A DNA stretch of 64,000 nt, taken from the NCBI GenBank assembly GCA_015501585.1, contig JADNRY010000002.1, forward strand, positions 62,001-126,000. Reading direction: 5' to 3'. Origin of the DNA: Rhodocollybia butyracea (taxonomy: Eukaryota; Basidiomycota; Agaricomycetes; Agaricales; Omphalotaceae). This document shows positions 9,777 to 20,477 of this stretch, piece by piece. A program made the translations under genes and the position numbers. The stretch's first letter is position 1, and every line of letters begins with the position of its first letter. Under the pieces are notes generated by a model. That model was given only the letters and a program-made list of their open reading frames with translations, searched no databases and was not told the DNA's origin.

Positions 9777-12700
9777 ATGGGTCATTTGATCACTCTGTCT
9801 ACGTATGCATCCTCTCTACTATACCGATTCATAGAAGCTAATCAAGAGAATCTGAAAGATGGTTCGTTCTTATCAAGATGCTGAATTCGAGATATTGATT
9901 GTCGCTTCAGCTCGTTAAACCAATGGGCTCTGGACTTTCAAGTAAAGTACAGCTTTGCGCTCAAAGATTTACACTCAACTATGGCTGAAGGGCAACATGG
10001 AGAGAATCCTTCAGAGCATTGTCGTGGCCAAAAGCCGCGGAGCCACATTGAGAGTGGGACCTGAGCTCGAGATACCGTATGTCCTGCTAAAGATTCTACG
10101 ATTCGAAAACTTGAGTGTGCCACAGTGGATATGGCTGTCTTGATCACTTCCTTGAAGGTGCTCATATCCTTTTATGCGTCATTTCGCTATATGAATTCTG
10201 AACCAGGCGATACCGTTCTTCATTCATGGGAGGTTCTCGCAAAGCTGTTGGCGTCTGATGAAACTCAAGGGATTGTTTGTGATTTGGGAATGTACGCAAA
10301 TCATTTTACAGTCCCGTTCTGTACTAACAATGTTCGTTCATCAGGCCGGTGGTGCACAAGAATACGATATACAACTGCCGGGTTATCATATACAATTGCC
10401 AAATCCTTCTTATCCGACCCAAGATGTGGATGGCTAATGACGGGAACTACCGTGAACTACGATACTTTACCCCGTGGACGAAGCACCAGCAGGTTGAAGA
10501 TCACTTCCTACCCAGGATCATTCAAGTCGTGACCGGCCAGGTGCGCTATATACACACTCACCCTATTCTCTCTGGGAATCAAACCCTTTTTAGCACAAAG
10601 TTCCTTTCGGCGATGCTGTTGTTAGTACGGCTGATACTTGTTTTGGAGTAGAGTTATGCGAAGAGTTGTTCACACCTGCAAGGTTCGGCACCCATTCCGC
10701 ATGCAAAATTATCTCACTGAATCACTCTAGTCCTCACATTCTTATGGGATTAGACGGCGTAGAAATCTTTACAAACTCTAGTGGCAGTCATCATGAATTG
10801 CGCAAGCTTTACACTCGTGTCGAGCTAATCAAGGAAGCTACATTGAAGGTAAAGGCTTCACACGTCCGAGTAATCTATCCTCACCTCCGTTTCTAGCTCG
10901 GGGGTGTCTATCTTTATGCAAACCAGCAAGGATGCGATGGTGACCGACTCTACTATGATGGCTGCGCCATGATCGCTGTCAATGGACGAATCGTCGCTCA
11001 GGGCTCTCAATTTTCGCTCAACGACGTTGAGGTAGTCACTGCTACGATAGATATCGAGGATGTACGTTCCCATCGAGCGAAAAGTAGTAGAAGCATGCAA
11101 GCAGCCCAAGCCAAGAATTACCCTCGGATCGAAGTCCCATTTGCTCTTTCGGTTGGAAAGTTTGAGGAGGTTCGGGAAGACGATATGATTGGCTTCTTAT
11201 CTACCAAGACAATGGAAGTGAGGTACCATCGACCCGAAGAGGAAATTGCGTATGTACCGAGTTCTTGCTCCTTTTTTGTCGATTAACTCCTAATCGGTAG
11301 TCTCGGTCCGGCATGCTGGCTCTGGGACTATCTTCGACGATCACGGACCCAAGGCTATTTCATTCCCCTCAGCGGGGGAATCGACAGCTGTGCAACGGCC
11401 GTTATCGTGTACTCTATGTGCCGCTTGGTCGCCGAGGCAGCGCGCAAGGCTGATAAGCAAGTTATCATAGACGCACGTCGAATTGCTGGTGAACCCGAGG
11501 ACTCTGGGTATATCCCTTCAGATCCGAGGGAGTTTGCTGGAAGAGTATTCCATACGTGTTACATGGGCACGGAGAATTCCAGTGCTGAAACTAGAAATAG
11601 AGCAAAGGCTTTGGCTAGTGCTATCGGAAGGTATGTATGGTATCATGAGCAGAGGTGGACTCATCGGTGGTGTCGCTGATTTGGATTGTAGTTATCACAT
11701 CGACCTAAACATGGACTCTATAGTCACAGCCGTCCGGAGCCTCTTTGGATTCGTGACTGGCGTAAAGCCAGAGTTCCGTGCGCATGGAGGATCCAATGCG
11801 GAAAACCTGGCGCTGCAGAATATACAGGTGCATCTACATTCGGCCAAGTTATTCTTGGGATGCAATTCTAATTTTGTATTGCTTTGCTTCGAAGGCCAGA
11901 CTCCGGATGGTGCTGGCGTACCTATTTGCCCAGCTTCTTCCATGGGTACGCGGGCGAGTCGGGGGTCTACTTGTCTTAGGTAGTGCCAATGTTGACGAAA
12001 GGTCCGGATGTTCCCCTGCCCCTTTTTGGTCATTCTGCTGATCCTTTCCTAATCTGTCCATTCAATCACATCCTAATCCGTCCATCCAATCAGTCTTCGT
12101 GGGTACTTGACCAAATACGATTGTTCTTCTGGTGGCTAATCCTCGTCTGATTCTTATCTGATATTGTTTACTGACAAGTGTGGTAGCCGATATAAACCCA
12201 ATTGGGGGCATTAGTAAGACGGACCTCAAGAGGTTCATTGCTTGGGCAGAAGGTTCCTTTGACTTGCCCGTTTTGAAAAGGTGTGTTTCTTGGAAGGTCT
12301 CGTGCTAGCCTCAAGGCTTGTGTGGTCCCTTGTGGTAGCTGAGCGTTTACTGACTGACGGCTTGCGCGCGCATGTTTGTTCTCGTGACAGTTTCCTCGAT
12401 GCCACGCCGACCGCGGAGCTCGAACCGATAACCGAGAATTATGTTCAAGCCGACGAGGTAGATCAAGAAGCTTGCTGGTTCTTGTGTTCTGGTTACTCAA
12501 ACGTCCTGTGTAGGCGGACATGGGCATGACCTATGATGAACTATCTGTCTTTGGTCGTCTACGCAAGGTGGAAAAATGCGGACCGTACAGCACGTTCACG
12601 AAGCTTGTGCATGAATGGGGCGGGTTTCTGTCTCCTCTGCAGGTTAGTGTGATACACGTTGTTCACCCACATGCCCACATGCCCACATGCACACCTCTAC

Positions 12701-13116
12701 CGCACACGCACACATGAACCGCTCACTGACTGCTGTTGACTCACAGATTGCAGAAAAAGTCAAGTTGTTCTTTTTCGAACATGCACGGAACCGGCACAAG
12801 ATGACTACGTTGACTCCCTCCTACCACGCTGTGAGTCCTATTTGGAGAATTTCCGGTAACTAAAATTATTTCGATGATCATGATAGGAATCGTACTCCCC
12901 GGATGATAATCGTTCGTATACCAAAGCTTTGACCAATCAAATCCGATACTGACGATGATGATTTTCACGATCGGTATTCTAGGATTTGACCTTCGACCGT
13001 TCCTCTATCCGTCCCGATTCCCATGGCAGTTCAAGAAGATTGACGAAGTGGCCGCGGTTCTGCCGGATAGGACATATCTAACGACTAGTGGTGGTGAGCA
13101 TCAAAAGACGGATTAA
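9777..13116 (+). CDS. QNS1: Glutamine-dependent NAD+ synthase
   Basis: Cytosolic last step of NAD+ synthesis: nicotinate adenine dinucleotide, ATP and glutamine give NAD+. The gene has many exons; the first are 9777-9802 and 9911-9941, spelling MGHLITLST then [10 protein letters not shown], and the next begins at 9991 (GNMERIL). The nitrilase-like amidase half shows the glutamate in GPELE, the strand [17 protein letters not shown], and the nucleophile cysteine in VELCEELF. The synthetase half has the PP-loop [11 protein letters not shown] near 11368, then [24 protein letters not shown] and [12 protein letters not shown]. The C-terminus [12 protein letters not shown] is family-typical, and the stop ends at 13116. 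The usual start reads [11 protein letters not shown]; a cysteine seems missing at the first junction, so that junction could be off by a codon. Confidence 0.93.
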
Positions 13117-13580
13117 GAGGTGTATCGTGTCTAGCATACGTGTACTGTGTGTGCATGAACAGCAGAACAGCAGGCGCGCTGTAGGAGTACAGTAATCACT
13201 TAGTTACCAGTTGATAGATTGGTTCTTACACACAAAGGTGGTCTTTGAAAGCAGTCTTTGAAAGCTTTGAAAGCATGTAGCATAAGAACGCGTGTATCCG
13301 CCATTTTCGGTTCTCACGATCTTGGCACATCAAAAAATAATCCAAAAAGTCGCTCCTTGGAGCCGTCGGTGGTTGAATGCAACCGTTGGCTAAGGCTCCA
13401 GAAAAATATGAATTTGGAGTCCTCTCGAAGCCTTCTCAAGATTAATCGACATTCTCGGGTGAAATCGTTACCTGCAGCGGAAACTGAAGCTGACAAGAGC
13501 GGATTACGCAATCGTTCCGCCAAGGCGACATACGTTGATATCGCAAATCCTGCCGAGTGCCGAATGCCGATTGAGACGAT
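13117..13580. other. 3' flank of NAD synthase and upstream of the next gene
   Basis: Nothing beyond untranslated flank was seen. The open frame on the plus strand here has no recognisable motif. Confidence 0.3.
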
Positions 13581-13712
13581 TTGACTCATGACAAATGTCT
13601 TCCGGAAAAAAGGAATGAAATCGGATGTGAATCATGTCCGATTCGCATTCGTATAAAGAGGGGAACGGGTAATCATGACCCCTCAGATAACCCGCAGTAC
13701 TTCGATACTCCG

Positions 13713-14396
13713 ATGCCTTCCAGCTCATACCACTTCCACATGAAGTCTTCCAGACATTCCACCGAGCTGGCCAACGCCGATATTTCTCGACTCATGGATC
13801 CCTCATACCATTCACACACATATGGCACTGAAGCCTATGTTGATACACGAGGAGAAATGCATGATCCAGATTTCCAATTTTTCCCAGTATATTCAGGGAA
13901 GAGCAGACGGGGAAGAAGAAGTTCAGATCCCGCACGAGCACTCTGGGTAGAGGACGAAGAAGAGGAGGAAGAGGAGGAGCAAACCCGGTCACGGGCACAA
14001 TATCATACTCGTCGGCCACGCACTCCTATATCATCTTCATCATCAGCTCCTTCCTCCCTATCATCCTCCCCCTTAACACAATCCACCTCGCTGCCTTCCC
14101 CATACACATCTGTATACGAAGAAAAGCCACACCATTCGATACTACCCAAACGATTCCGTCGCCACTCGTCATCGTCATTTGATGATGACTTTTACTCAGA
14201 GCCCTTCGAATACGACGACGAAGACGAGCAGACTTCGATATCTGAAGTCCACAGTATACACGCACCCGCACCTCATCTGGACCTGAGCTATTCTCAGGCC
14301 ATGAGGAAGCAGTGGCTCGCGCTCTCGCTAACATTACGCGTTGGTCTCTTCAGGGCAAAGAGACGAGCGAGTAACTGCAGGTCAAAGACGACCTGA
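13713..14396 (+). CDS. Unknown acidic, Ser-rich protein
   Basis: One uninterrupted frame of 227 codons from the ATG at 13713 (MPSSSYHFHMKSSRHS). The frame extends upstream to an ATG at 13581, giving 271 codons; the shorter start is preferred on composition. The chain is disordered: a run of glutamates follows ALWVEDE, then a long Ser-Pro tract, then a second acidic patch (FEYDDEDEQTS). The last 35 residues (RKQWLALSLTLRVGLFRAKR) look like a basic amphipathic helix and are the part most likely to be structured. No known domain was recognised. A short last intron is possible near the stop. Confidence 0.5.
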   Translation: MPSSSYHFHMKSSRHSTELANADISRLMDPSYHSHTYGTEAYVDTRGEMHDPDFQFFPVYSGKSRRGRRSSDPARALWVEDEEEEEEEEQTRSRAQYHTRRPRTPISSSSSAPSSLSSSPLTQSTSLPSPYTSVYEEKPHHSILPKRFRRHSSSSFDDDFYSEPFEYDDEDEQTSISEVHSIHAPAPHLDLSYSQAMRKQWLALSLTLRVGLFRAKRRASNCRSKTT

Positions 14397-15649
14397 TCAT
14401 GATATCTCATCTTCGCATCTCTTCTTGCTTTCGATTTTCGCAGATCAATTCGGAACTTTTTTTCATCATCATTCACATCCATGACCATGCATCATTTCAT
14501 CGGTCCATTGTCACTGTCTACCGTTTACATTTCTACATACTTCGGCTTCAAAACGCTTCATTTCGAACGCTCACAAGTTAGACTTGCTTCTATACCATCA
14601 TCTGTATTCTTTTGTACTCTCAGTGTGCCTTTTTTCGTCCATTGTAGCAGTAACAGCTTCGTGCTATCATTTCGTAGTTTAGATACTCAGGAAATCCAAA
14701 AAGATTTGATAATTTTGTGCGTCATACACATTGGAGAGCGAGTGAACTTGGAACATTGGAGATTGAATATTGAACATTGGAGTTGAAAGCCACATTCGTC
14801 ACTGGACCGTGGATGTACATATATGATTGACGTCAGAAAATGCGTAGTGTAACACGCTGCGCGTGTACACGCGTGTACACAGGCGCTACATATTTCATTC
14901 TCAGAGCAGCCGTCAGTCGAATACCGAACAGCGTCATGAATGATAACCAATTACCCTTAATTATCCTTAATGTCCGTCCGACTTCGGTTGAACTCGCTAT
15001 CCATGCATTGTGCAACGAAAGCTATGTTTAGAATACGGGAACAGACTCATACCTCCTCGCGGTCAGGCCCTCGGGTCAGAAGATGAAGCTTTTAGACCGT
15101 CACCATCGTTGTCTTGTGTATTTTTAGTTCCAAGTTCTCTTGCACCGAGTTTTACTCCAGTCCTGAAGGTTCTGAGAGTCTGGTATGAGTAATTGTGGGA
15201 AGGGTCTTACAGGGTCTTACTGTGGTTCCGTTGACTCGTCCGGATCCTGGAAGGCCTTGTAGTGGGAGTTATTATTATCGAACTACGTATGTCGAAGGAA
15301 GAAATTGGGGAGGCGCGTGGTAGCTGCCGCCCCAAGCCGCTGCCCCATCTCTTGCGGGAAGGGTGAACATAACCAATATGTCGTTCATTAACCGAGTCGT
15401 ACGTGTACAGGCTTCAGGAGGCTTCAGGAGACGAACAATCTCGCAGTCGCAGTCCATGCGATCGTATATTAGCCGGCACGCAGGCCGCGCGCGCGCGTTA
15501 CGCTTGAGTACGGATCATTGCGGTAATCACTGGAACCGACCCGGAATTCCCCGGGATGTTACACGTTGCACGCAAGGGCAAAATATTATCGCCAGTACTA
15601 GGAGGTACTAGGCTGCGGATCTCTCCCGAAATGGCTGGATCCATTATCT
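14397..15649. other. Intergenic stretch with a palindrome
   Basis: No gene could be supported. It holds a pair of short direct repeats (GAACATTGGAG at about 14750 and 14773), an 18-bp perfect palindrome at 14863-14880 and a short CG-alternating run (about 15484-15496). Confidence 0.3.
14863..14880. repeat. Perfect 18-bp palindrome
   Basis: GTGTACAC, then GC, then GTGTACAC again; since GTGTACAC is itself a palindrome, the whole 18 bases read the same on both strands. It lies about 480 bp after the unknown acidic protein gene and could be a protein-binding site. Confidence 0.6.
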
Positions 15650-15655
15650 TGAGCC

Positions 15656-16886
15656 GAAAACTGTGCCTTGGCGGCATGGCCATATTATCCCCTCTGTCGG
15701 CATCGGATCGCCAAGATTCAACTATAGTAGCGATGGACTAGTATAGGATGGACTGGGAGGGAACAGCATTTTTGGTTGGGACGCATGGTAGGACGGGAAG
15801 ATTTGGTATAACGCTAATATTCAAGTGGCCAGCGAGACTGCGAGGGAACAGCATTTTTTGGGTGGGACGCATCATCATGGTAGGAAGGGTGAGTTGATAC
15901 CGAAGATTTGGAATACTAGGGACGACGTAGGTGCGGTCGGAGGGTCGCGATTCGCGAAGGGAGAATCTACCTGAATACCAAGCGAGTTCAGCCCTCTGCA
16001 ATCTTGCAGGGAGGTTCGATATTTTCTCTCCATTTCTGTATCAGCCACCCGTTGTTTGAAACAATTACCGTGTTTGAAGATGGAAAACATGGAAACGCCC
16101 GAAGTTTTTTGAAGAAGTGGCAGGTAGTGGTGCAGTTTATGATGTAGAAACGCGTCCATTAGGTGATACTTCTGAGGACTTACGCTTAGCTATATTTGAT
16201 ACAGCACAGTAAAGCACTCGCTTCTGACTCGCTTGTAGACTGTAGTACGGTTGGAATTGACTTCGGGACAAGGATCCGAAAACTCTGGCTTTCCCTTTTC
16301 AGAGGCATACGACCATCGCGAGTTCTTGATAGGCCAAGAATCCATATGGGCCTAGGAGTAAAAAACTGTGCCTTGTGGGCATGGTCATATTATCCCTTCT
16401 GTCGGCGTCTGGGGATAAACACTTTGTTAGCCCGTTGGGAAGCATGGTAGGAAGGGTGAGTTGAAACTAGAGATTTGCAGAATAGGGACAAAGGTTAGGA
16501 TAAAATGAGTCGGAGGGCCACGAAGGGAAAATCCACCTAGATAAACGAGTTTAGTACGCCATGACAATAGTAGTCTTCCTGTAGAGCAAATTGGTTCATT
16601 AATTGTTGATTATTTCTGTATCAGCCACCCGCCATGAAACGGTTTGAAGATGGAAATGGAAACGCCTGACATCTTTTGGAGAGGTTGATGCTTGTAGTGG
16701 CCCAGTTGATGTGGAAACGCGCCCATTGATTGTAGCATAATTTGTCGACGTGATGATATTTCTGAGGACTTGAATGGTCAGCTAAAGATTTTGAGAAAGC
16801 ACGCACTTGCTTGTAGTACGGTTTAGAATTAACTTTGGGACAATACTCTGGCTCTCCCAGGAGTTCCAGGCATACGACGGATGAAA
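15656..16886. repeat. Large imperfect tandem repeat, noncoding
   Basis: Two diverged copies lie head to tail, about 15656-16350 and 16360-16886. Blocks matching in order include AACTGTGCCTTG followed by GGCATGG (15660 and 16366), GTAGGAAGGGTGAGTTGA (15880 and 16447), TTTCTGTATCAGCCACCCG (16031 and 16614), a TTTGAAGATGGAAA block (16070 and 16642) and TTGTAGTACGGTT-like ends (16240 and 16812). Copy 1 also holds an internal duplication around AACAGCATTTTTGG (15762 and 15850). Neither copy has a long open frame. It may be the remains of a mobile element or a duplicated regulatory segment; no terminal inverted repeats were seen. Confidence 0.6.
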
Positions 16887-17032
16887 TTTAAAAGGTATAC
16901 ACATTCATACAATGTTACAAGTAAACAATCCTACCTTAAGAATTAGTAAAGCGTAAGTCATAAGAACTGGTTATATACTCACCTAGATAGTACACGAAAG
17001 CATGAAAGCCTGATACCCAAAACGAAACCACT

Positions 17033-17816
17033 CTAATGTTCCCGATCCAGCGGTTGAAAACGTGAATAATGCTATCGAAAGTCAGCAATGCGAAGTACAA
17101 GGGATTACAGCTCACAAACCTGCTTCGTATGCACCTCTACCATATCTTGAGTTGATTCCGGGAGATCTTCGACGAAACGCCCTGATACAATAAGCAAGAG
17201 GAACCAATTGCATGCATCTTGGACGCTCACCTGGCGAGCCAGCAAATAACGACAGCGCAGGAATCACGGTATTTGGAGGAATGATAGTATTGTCTGCCAC
17301 TTTCACGCAGTCTTTGATGATGGTGAATTTGCCCTAAACATTGCGTTCAGCGAAGAAACAAACACTGAGAGAGAAACCCAACATTACAATAACACAATTC
17401 TTCCCAATCTCAACATGGTTGCCTATCGTCGCAGCTTCAACGACAGACCCTGCACCAATGTGTACATGGTCGCCGACTTTCATGGGATAGTAATTGAAGG
17501 CACCGCGATAAGTCTTGTACGGAGGTCGCATTACACAACCTTCCCCAACTAGACAGTATCTGCCCAATGAAATGACCACGGCGTGTCCTGGGCCTGACCT
17601 GCGAAGGTCACCGCGGATAATTGCACCACTCGAGATAATCGTCTTTCCGCCTAAGATGATATTCTGTGGTCCAGCAATGGTTGCGCGACGAGAGACTTTG
17701 TTCCCAGTGTCCTGGGAGGAAAAAGCTTGAAAACAGTTTCTTTTGGGGGCAGAGAAAGCAGTTTATCGCACAGTTTCGATGAATTCAGACCTTGAATAGT
17801 ATATTGGTGGCTCCAT
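17033..17816 (-). CDS. DCTN5: Dynactin subunit 5 (p25)
   Basis: p25 caps the pointed end of the dynactin complex, which links dynein to cargo; in filamentous fungi it is needed for early-endosome transport. The start at 17816 reads MEPPIYYSRSEFIET, as in the family (SEYIET). Splicing gives DTGNKVSRRATIAGPQNIIL, GGKTIISSGAIIRGDL, CVMRPPYKTYRG, DHVHIGAGSVVEAATIG and VADNTIIPPNTVIPALSLFA. These are left-handed beta-helix hexapeptide repeats. A last intron before HYSRFQPLDREH gives a C-terminus aligned with animal p25 (KSYYQKFLPL). Stopping earlier at 17105 by not splicing is possible but fits less well. The LC8 gene at 33 kb belongs to the same motor system. Confidence 0.88.
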
Positions 17817-18144
17817 TGTGGTTGTTCGAGTTGTTGAACAGCGTGGGCATGGGAAGAAGAAGACGATGATGAATGATGATCGCATCAAGGATTTTCATAA
17901 ACTTCGGTCAAACTTCGGTCAAACAGTGAAGCTGAGAGCTCGTTGAAGCCAGTACTGTAAAGTGTACTTAATGATAATTTAGGATCAGTGTACGGATCGA
18001 CCGTACTGGAGAATAAATAATGGATACAAAAGTCCAGGGAAGTTTATCGTTACATATATACATGGAAAGTTCGTCGTTAAATAATGGCTGAGTGGCTCTT
18101 TCGAAAGGGAACCAGCGTTTGATTTCGCTGAGTCGATCCGCAAA
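17817..18144. other. Short intergenic region between p25 and bZIP genes
   Basis: It holds the p25 promoter and the bZIP 3' flank, with a tandem pair of AAACTTCGGTC near 17899-17920. Nothing else was seen. Confidence 0.3.
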
Positions 18145-19154
18145 TCACGACTGCGTATGCCGACCATCTGGAGCTGTGTAGATTGTTCGCAGAGAAGGTA
18201 GGTTGAATTGCGGCTGCGGGTGGTTGTTGGAAAAGTTCTCCTGCAGTCGTGGAGGTACAGGCAAACGTATTCCTTGAGATCCTTGTTGGTGGGAGATATA
18301 GTGAGCCGGGGGGAGATGGGAGAAACTCGGTTCTGACATATGATGTTCACGACGAAAGGGGAGAGGTGGATTGCGATGGGAATGGGACTGCAAGTCGAGT
18401 GGAGCCGGGTTGTGTTCTAAACGCATCGAATTATCGTACGACCCGACATGGTGATGCGCAGGTGGATTCGAAAAATATGCACGCTGCTTGTCGTGGGGAA
18501 TAGTGAAATTGGGGTTCGGGTAGCTGTCGATTGGTCTGTCCGGTGGACGATAATCTACCTGGTATCCTGACCCTGCAGACAAGTTCCTAGATGAACTCGG
18601 ATAGGAGTTGTACGGGACTGGTTTCGACAGTGGCGGTATATGATAAGTAGGAGGAGAGGGGTGGTTATCGGATTGGCCATCGTCCATGGCCAGTCGTTGG
18701 TCCCAAGCATGGTCATCGAGCCTAGTTTCTGAAGATCGGGAACTCATGTGTGTATGAGTCGAACCGGGAGAGGCTGAGGAATCTTCTGAATTCAAGGGCA
18801 TTTCTGCGACGGTTGGTGATGAGTCCTCAGTCTTGGGTTTATCTTTGCCTGTTGGGCCTTTTCCCAGAGGTGGACGACTAGCTGGCTCCATATGGAGAGC
18901 CTCCCGAAGACAGTCGTTTTCATGCTCGAGCTCAGCAACTCTTTGCTCCAAATCCTAAAAGATCAATGAAATTCACGAGTGAAGGATATTGGATTTCTGT
19001 CAGTGTGTATTTCACATGGATCAAGCGAATTACAAACTTGAAGATGAGCAGCGCGTCGGGCACGAAAAGCCCTCTGGACGTCTCTTGCGCGACTAGGAGG
19101 AAGATTATCGTTTCTTTTACGACCTCGTTTAGACGACACGGAGGTGGAAGACAT
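18145..19154 (-). CDS. bZIP transcription factor
   Basis: Two exons, 19038-19154 and 18145-18954, joined in phase 0 give 308 residues. The bZIP domain is at the N-terminus: basic region SRARDVQRAFRARRAAHLQ, then a leucine zipper beginning DLEQRVAELEHENDCLREAL. The intron falls between the basic region and the zipper. The QxxFRxR core resembles the Yap/AP-1-like fungal group, although the usual asparagine of the basic region is replaced. The rest is Pro-, Ser- and His-rich and disordered, a probable activation region. An in-frame ATG at 19172 would add MLPLVS. It is likely nuclear; targets cannot be told. Confidence 0.85.
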
Positions 19155-20477
19155 TGAAACAAGAGGAAGCAAAAATGGATCATTTGTTGCTCTGTATATA
19201 ATTAATTCTGGAAAACACTGTGCAACAGGGTTAAACTGAGTAACCCGAAAGTTGCAATCGGATTAATACTTTCACTCTGGCCCCAAGTTAGTTTCACCCT
19301 GATGACGATTCAGATAACTTGTTTACCGTTCCGAGTGGTCCACTCGAGAATCACCGTGGATCCGATTTGACTCATGGGACTACTCGGTTCACTCAAAGGA
19401 CGATTCACCTTGAAAATAGGTTAGAATATTGCTGGGAAATACGCTATAAATAAGCTACGCAGTTTACATATTTTGGAACCATATTCTGTGTTGAGCTAGT
19501 GAAAGGAATGGTATACATACACCATAATCACAAAATAAGTCGAAAAAATGGCTCACCAACCATCGTGTTCCTCCTGTTCTTCGCTGTCATCACGGTTGTG
19601 GACCAGCCACAGCATTACCATCACCGCCAAGTCTCTCCAAGTTCTTCTCGCCAGGGTCTTCAAACATGGGATTTCCTAGATGATTCTTCCCCCTCAGAGA
19701 CATATCCCCGTTACCAGCCGTTACCACGCATATGAGGTGTTTTAATCTAGACTCGTTTCAAAGATCGTTTGCATATCTCCCCTAGGCACACTCTATCCGT
19801 TTGATCACAAGCAGGCAGGGCAAATCTATCAGTGCCCTGCATCTGGAGAAGAATCCTCTGCTTGGACGATACAGACTTTGCGTCTTCATACTCACTGGTC
19901 GGAGGGTCGGCCTTTTTCTTCCTCTCTTGCTTATGGTCCCAAGTAGTTTTTCGGCAATACGCTGGGTTACAAATGTGAAACCGGAACAAGATAGATCGAA
20001 GGAAATGAATGCGGCCCCCAGCGCTCAGCAGTGAGAATCAAAACGTGTACACTTAAACACCTCAATCACGTACTATTAGCAGATAATGGGAGTGGAACCC
20101 TAGATCCATTTTCGCTCGGGCCAAAATTTTGGTCAAAAAAATGGCAGATTTAGAGTTTTTGGGTAGACTGCAAATCCGGTCGTCAAAAACTCCATTTTCG
20201 GTCAAATTGCTCCGCTCAGACCAGGCTGGACACTGTAAGTTAAAGTAGGACACTTCCTTGAAGACATTGAAACCACGCTGGTTAACCTCTTATCCGCCGG
20301 CGGGGATATCCTCCTCAGAGTTTCAATTGAGCAGTGGGCCCCGCGCAAGGCCGTACTCCTCAAGCAGCCATCAAAAAATTTGCATGTAGTAGACATGAAG
20401 CGAGTCGGCACTCTACTAACTTTCTCGTGGCAGTCTACTAGGGTAGTCTATCATGTATAAAGGACACATGGTGGCGT
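19155..20477. other. Intergenic stretch without a supportable gene
   Basis: Short frames occur on both strands (for instance minus 19747-19989), but none has a recognisable motif or good splice partners. No repeat or RNA gene was seen. Confidence 0.3.

Noticed and set aside
12661..12717. CCCACATG short tandem repeats as a separate element
   Set aside because: They are part of an NAD synthase intron and are only a short low-complexity run.
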